From: an uncultured bacterium
GTDB taxonomy: Bacteria; Actinomycetota; Coriobacteriia; Coriobacteriales; Coriobacteriaceae
DNA length: 6,883 nucleotides
Direction of reading: 5' to 3'
Assembly (NCBI GenBank): GCA_905214895.1
Contig: CAJMNP010000045.1
Span: forward strand, 1-6,883
Shown: positions 5,890 through 6,883 of the stretch, one piece after another
Position numbering within the stretch: the stretch's first letter is position 1
Layout: every line of letters starts with the position of its first letter
The notes under the pieces: model-generated
Seen by the model: the letters and a program-made list of their open reading frames with translations, nothing else
What the model was told of the DNA's origin: nothing
The model's database searches: none
Made by a program: the position numbers and the translations under genes

Positions 5890-6867
5890 ATGCCAAGTGC
5901 TCAGGAGCTACAACATCAATTTGGTGAATATCGAGGCGCCATGCCCCGTCCATCAGATTTCGATCTCTTTTGGAAGGATCGCATGGCCGAGGCCGACGCC
6001 GTCGGGCTTGACTATGCGATCGAGACGGCATCGGTCACCGATGCCGCGACCTGCCAGCTTTTCGACCTCTGGTATACCGGCATGTGTGGCGCTCGCCTGC
6101 ATGCCAAGTACCTTAAACCCGTCTCGGACGAGCCCGTGCCATTGGTACTTCAGTTCCATGGGTATCCGGGTGCAAGCCGCAGCTGGTTTGAGCAGGCGTC
6201 GTTTGCGGGCATGGGCATGGCACTCATCGCCCTCGACTGCCCCGGCCAAGGAGGTCCCTCCGAGGACATTGGTGGATTTGAGGGCACAACGGTTGCCGGT
6301 CATATCGTCGCCGGTATCGACGGCGACCCGGCCAACCTCTACTATGTCCGCCTGCATCAGGATATCCGCATTCTGTGCCGTATTGTTCGCGAGCTCGAGG
6401 GCATCGATCTTGCGCGTGTGTTTGTGAACGGCGCGTCGCAGGGCGGCGGTTTGGGCATTGCGACCTGCGCACTTAACAGCGAGCTTATCAATCGCGCCGC
6501 CATCCTCTATCCCTTCCTGTCAGATTTCCGCCTGGTCTGGGATTTGGATGCCGACGACATTGCCTACGAGGGCCTGCGCTATTGGTCTCGCTGGTTTGAC
6601 GAGGACTCGACTCGTATTGACGAAGCCTATGCCAAGCTGGCGTACTTCGATTCCAAGAACTATGCCCCCATGGTCAAATGCCCTGTGCTGTTTGGCACCG
6701 GCACAGCCGATATTGTCTGTCCGCCAGCGACGCAGTTTGCGGTCTATAACAACCTGACCTGTGAAAAGCGTCATGAGTTCTTTGAAGGCTTTGGCCACGA
6801 GGAGATTCAGGATTTTGACGATCTGATCATTCCGTTTTTCTGCAAGGGAGGGGAGGCTCATGTCTAA
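5890..6867 (+). CDS. Acetyl esterase, CE7 family (acetylxylan esterase / cephalosporin-C deacetylase type)
   Basis: A 325-residue alpha/beta hydrolase that should remove O-acetyl groups from small acetylated sugars. No signal peptide is visible, so it probably acts in the cytoplasm on imported substrate. The N-terminal pattern RPSDFDLFW (20-28) is typical of CE7. The nucleophile is S183 in GASQGG, the acid D274 in GTADIVCPP, and the base H303 in GHEE. Y92 in HGYPG is a probable oxyanion residue. Length and spacing match CE7 enzymes. One family motif differs: RGQ is PGQ here (118-120). The ATG at 5890 keeps the family N-terminus, but its ribosome-binding site is poor (AAAGG about 15 bases upstream). 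TTG 5875 has no site at all, and ATG 5941, with GAGG just upstream, would remove conserved residues. Codon use is less biased than in the binding-protein gene. Confidence 0.88.
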   Translation: MPSAQELQHQFGEYRGAMPRPSDFDLFWKDRMAEADAVGLDYAIETASVTDAATCQLFDLWYTGMCGARLHAKYLKPVSDEPVPLVLQFHGYPGASRSWFEQASFAGMGMALIALDCPGQGGPSEDIGGFEGTTVAGHIVAGIDGDPANLYYVRLHQDIRILCRIVRELEGIDLARVFVNGASQGGGLGIATCALNSELINRAAILYPFLSDFRLVWDLDADDIAYEGLRYWSRWFDEDSTRIDEAYAKLAYFDSKNYAPMVKCPVLFGTGTADIVCPPATQFAVYNNLTCEKRHEFFEGFGHEEIQDFDDLIIPFFCKGGEAHV

Positions 6868-6883
6868 GTGCGAGAGCAATGTC
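6860..6883 (+). CDS. Start of a following gene, truncated by the window edge
   Basis: Only eight codons are visible (MSKCESNV). The ATG lies inside the last codons of the esterase, overlapping it by eight bases in another frame. A very strong purine-rich ribosome-binding site, GGAGGGGAGG (6847-6856), precedes it. The overlap suggests the product is translated with the esterase and works in the same pathway. Its family cannot be told from eight residues. It is the neighbour most likely to reveal what the importer carries. Confidence 0.55.

Noticed and set aside
1..6883. Mobile element, CRISPR array, tRNA or phage genes
   Set aside because: No transposase or integrase, terminal repeats, regularly spaced repeats or cloverleaf sequences were seen; gene order and composition look like an ordinary chromosomal operon.

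Overview
The window looks like part of a chromosomal nutrient-uptake operon from a high-GC Gram-positive bacterium. The sequence is G+C-rich, with strong C/G preference at third codon positions, clear AGGAG/GGAGG ribosome-binding sites, and a lipoprotein signal with a twin-arginine motif. These traits, and my memory of similar proteins, point to Actinomycetota, class Coriobacteriia, most likely a gut Collinsella-type organism. That placement is inference; there is no rRNA or other marker gene here.

Layout, all on the + strand. Bases 1-234 are a non-coding leader. It holds a perfect 9-bp inverted repeat (76-98) overlapping a weak promoter candidate, a GC-rich hairpin (182-205), and a short hairpin that could mask the first ribosome-binding site. 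Then come five complete genes and the first codons of a sixth: a Tat-type lipoprotein solute-binding protein of the SBP_bac_5 family (235-1848); a DppB-like permease (2006-2962); a fused DppC-like permease plus DppD-like ATPase (2966-4981); a DppF-like ATPase (4982-5809); a CE7-family acetyl esterase (5890-6867); and a start overlapping the esterase stop (6860 onward, truncated by the window edge). A strong hairpin (1911-1944) separates the binding protein from the permease, followed at once by a second weak promoter candidate with an inverted repeat in its spacer. Another GC-rich hairpin (5826-5853) lies between the last ATPase and the esterase.

Together, genes 1-4 form a complete ABC importer of the peptide/opine/nickel (family 5) class. 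The lipoprotein captures a substrate outside, two permease domains form the channel, and two ATPase domains drive import. The esterase has no visible signal peptide, so it probably removes O-acetyl groups inside the cell from whatever is imported. The importer is therefore more likely to carry an acetylated glycan or sugar acid than a dipeptide. Two precedents fit: SatABCD/NanBCDF-type sialic acid importers, and the Thermotoga xylo-oligosaccharide importer locus with its CE7 esterase. The sequence alone does not decide between them.

The most notable points are these. The DppD-like ATPase keeps the family's C-terminal domain but has lost all four cysteines that normally bind an iron-sulfur cluster, and its partner ATPase lacks that domain. 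The three membrane/ATPase genes lie in one reading frame, separated only by two TAG codons. The esterase has Pro in place of Arg in the CE7 RGQ motif.
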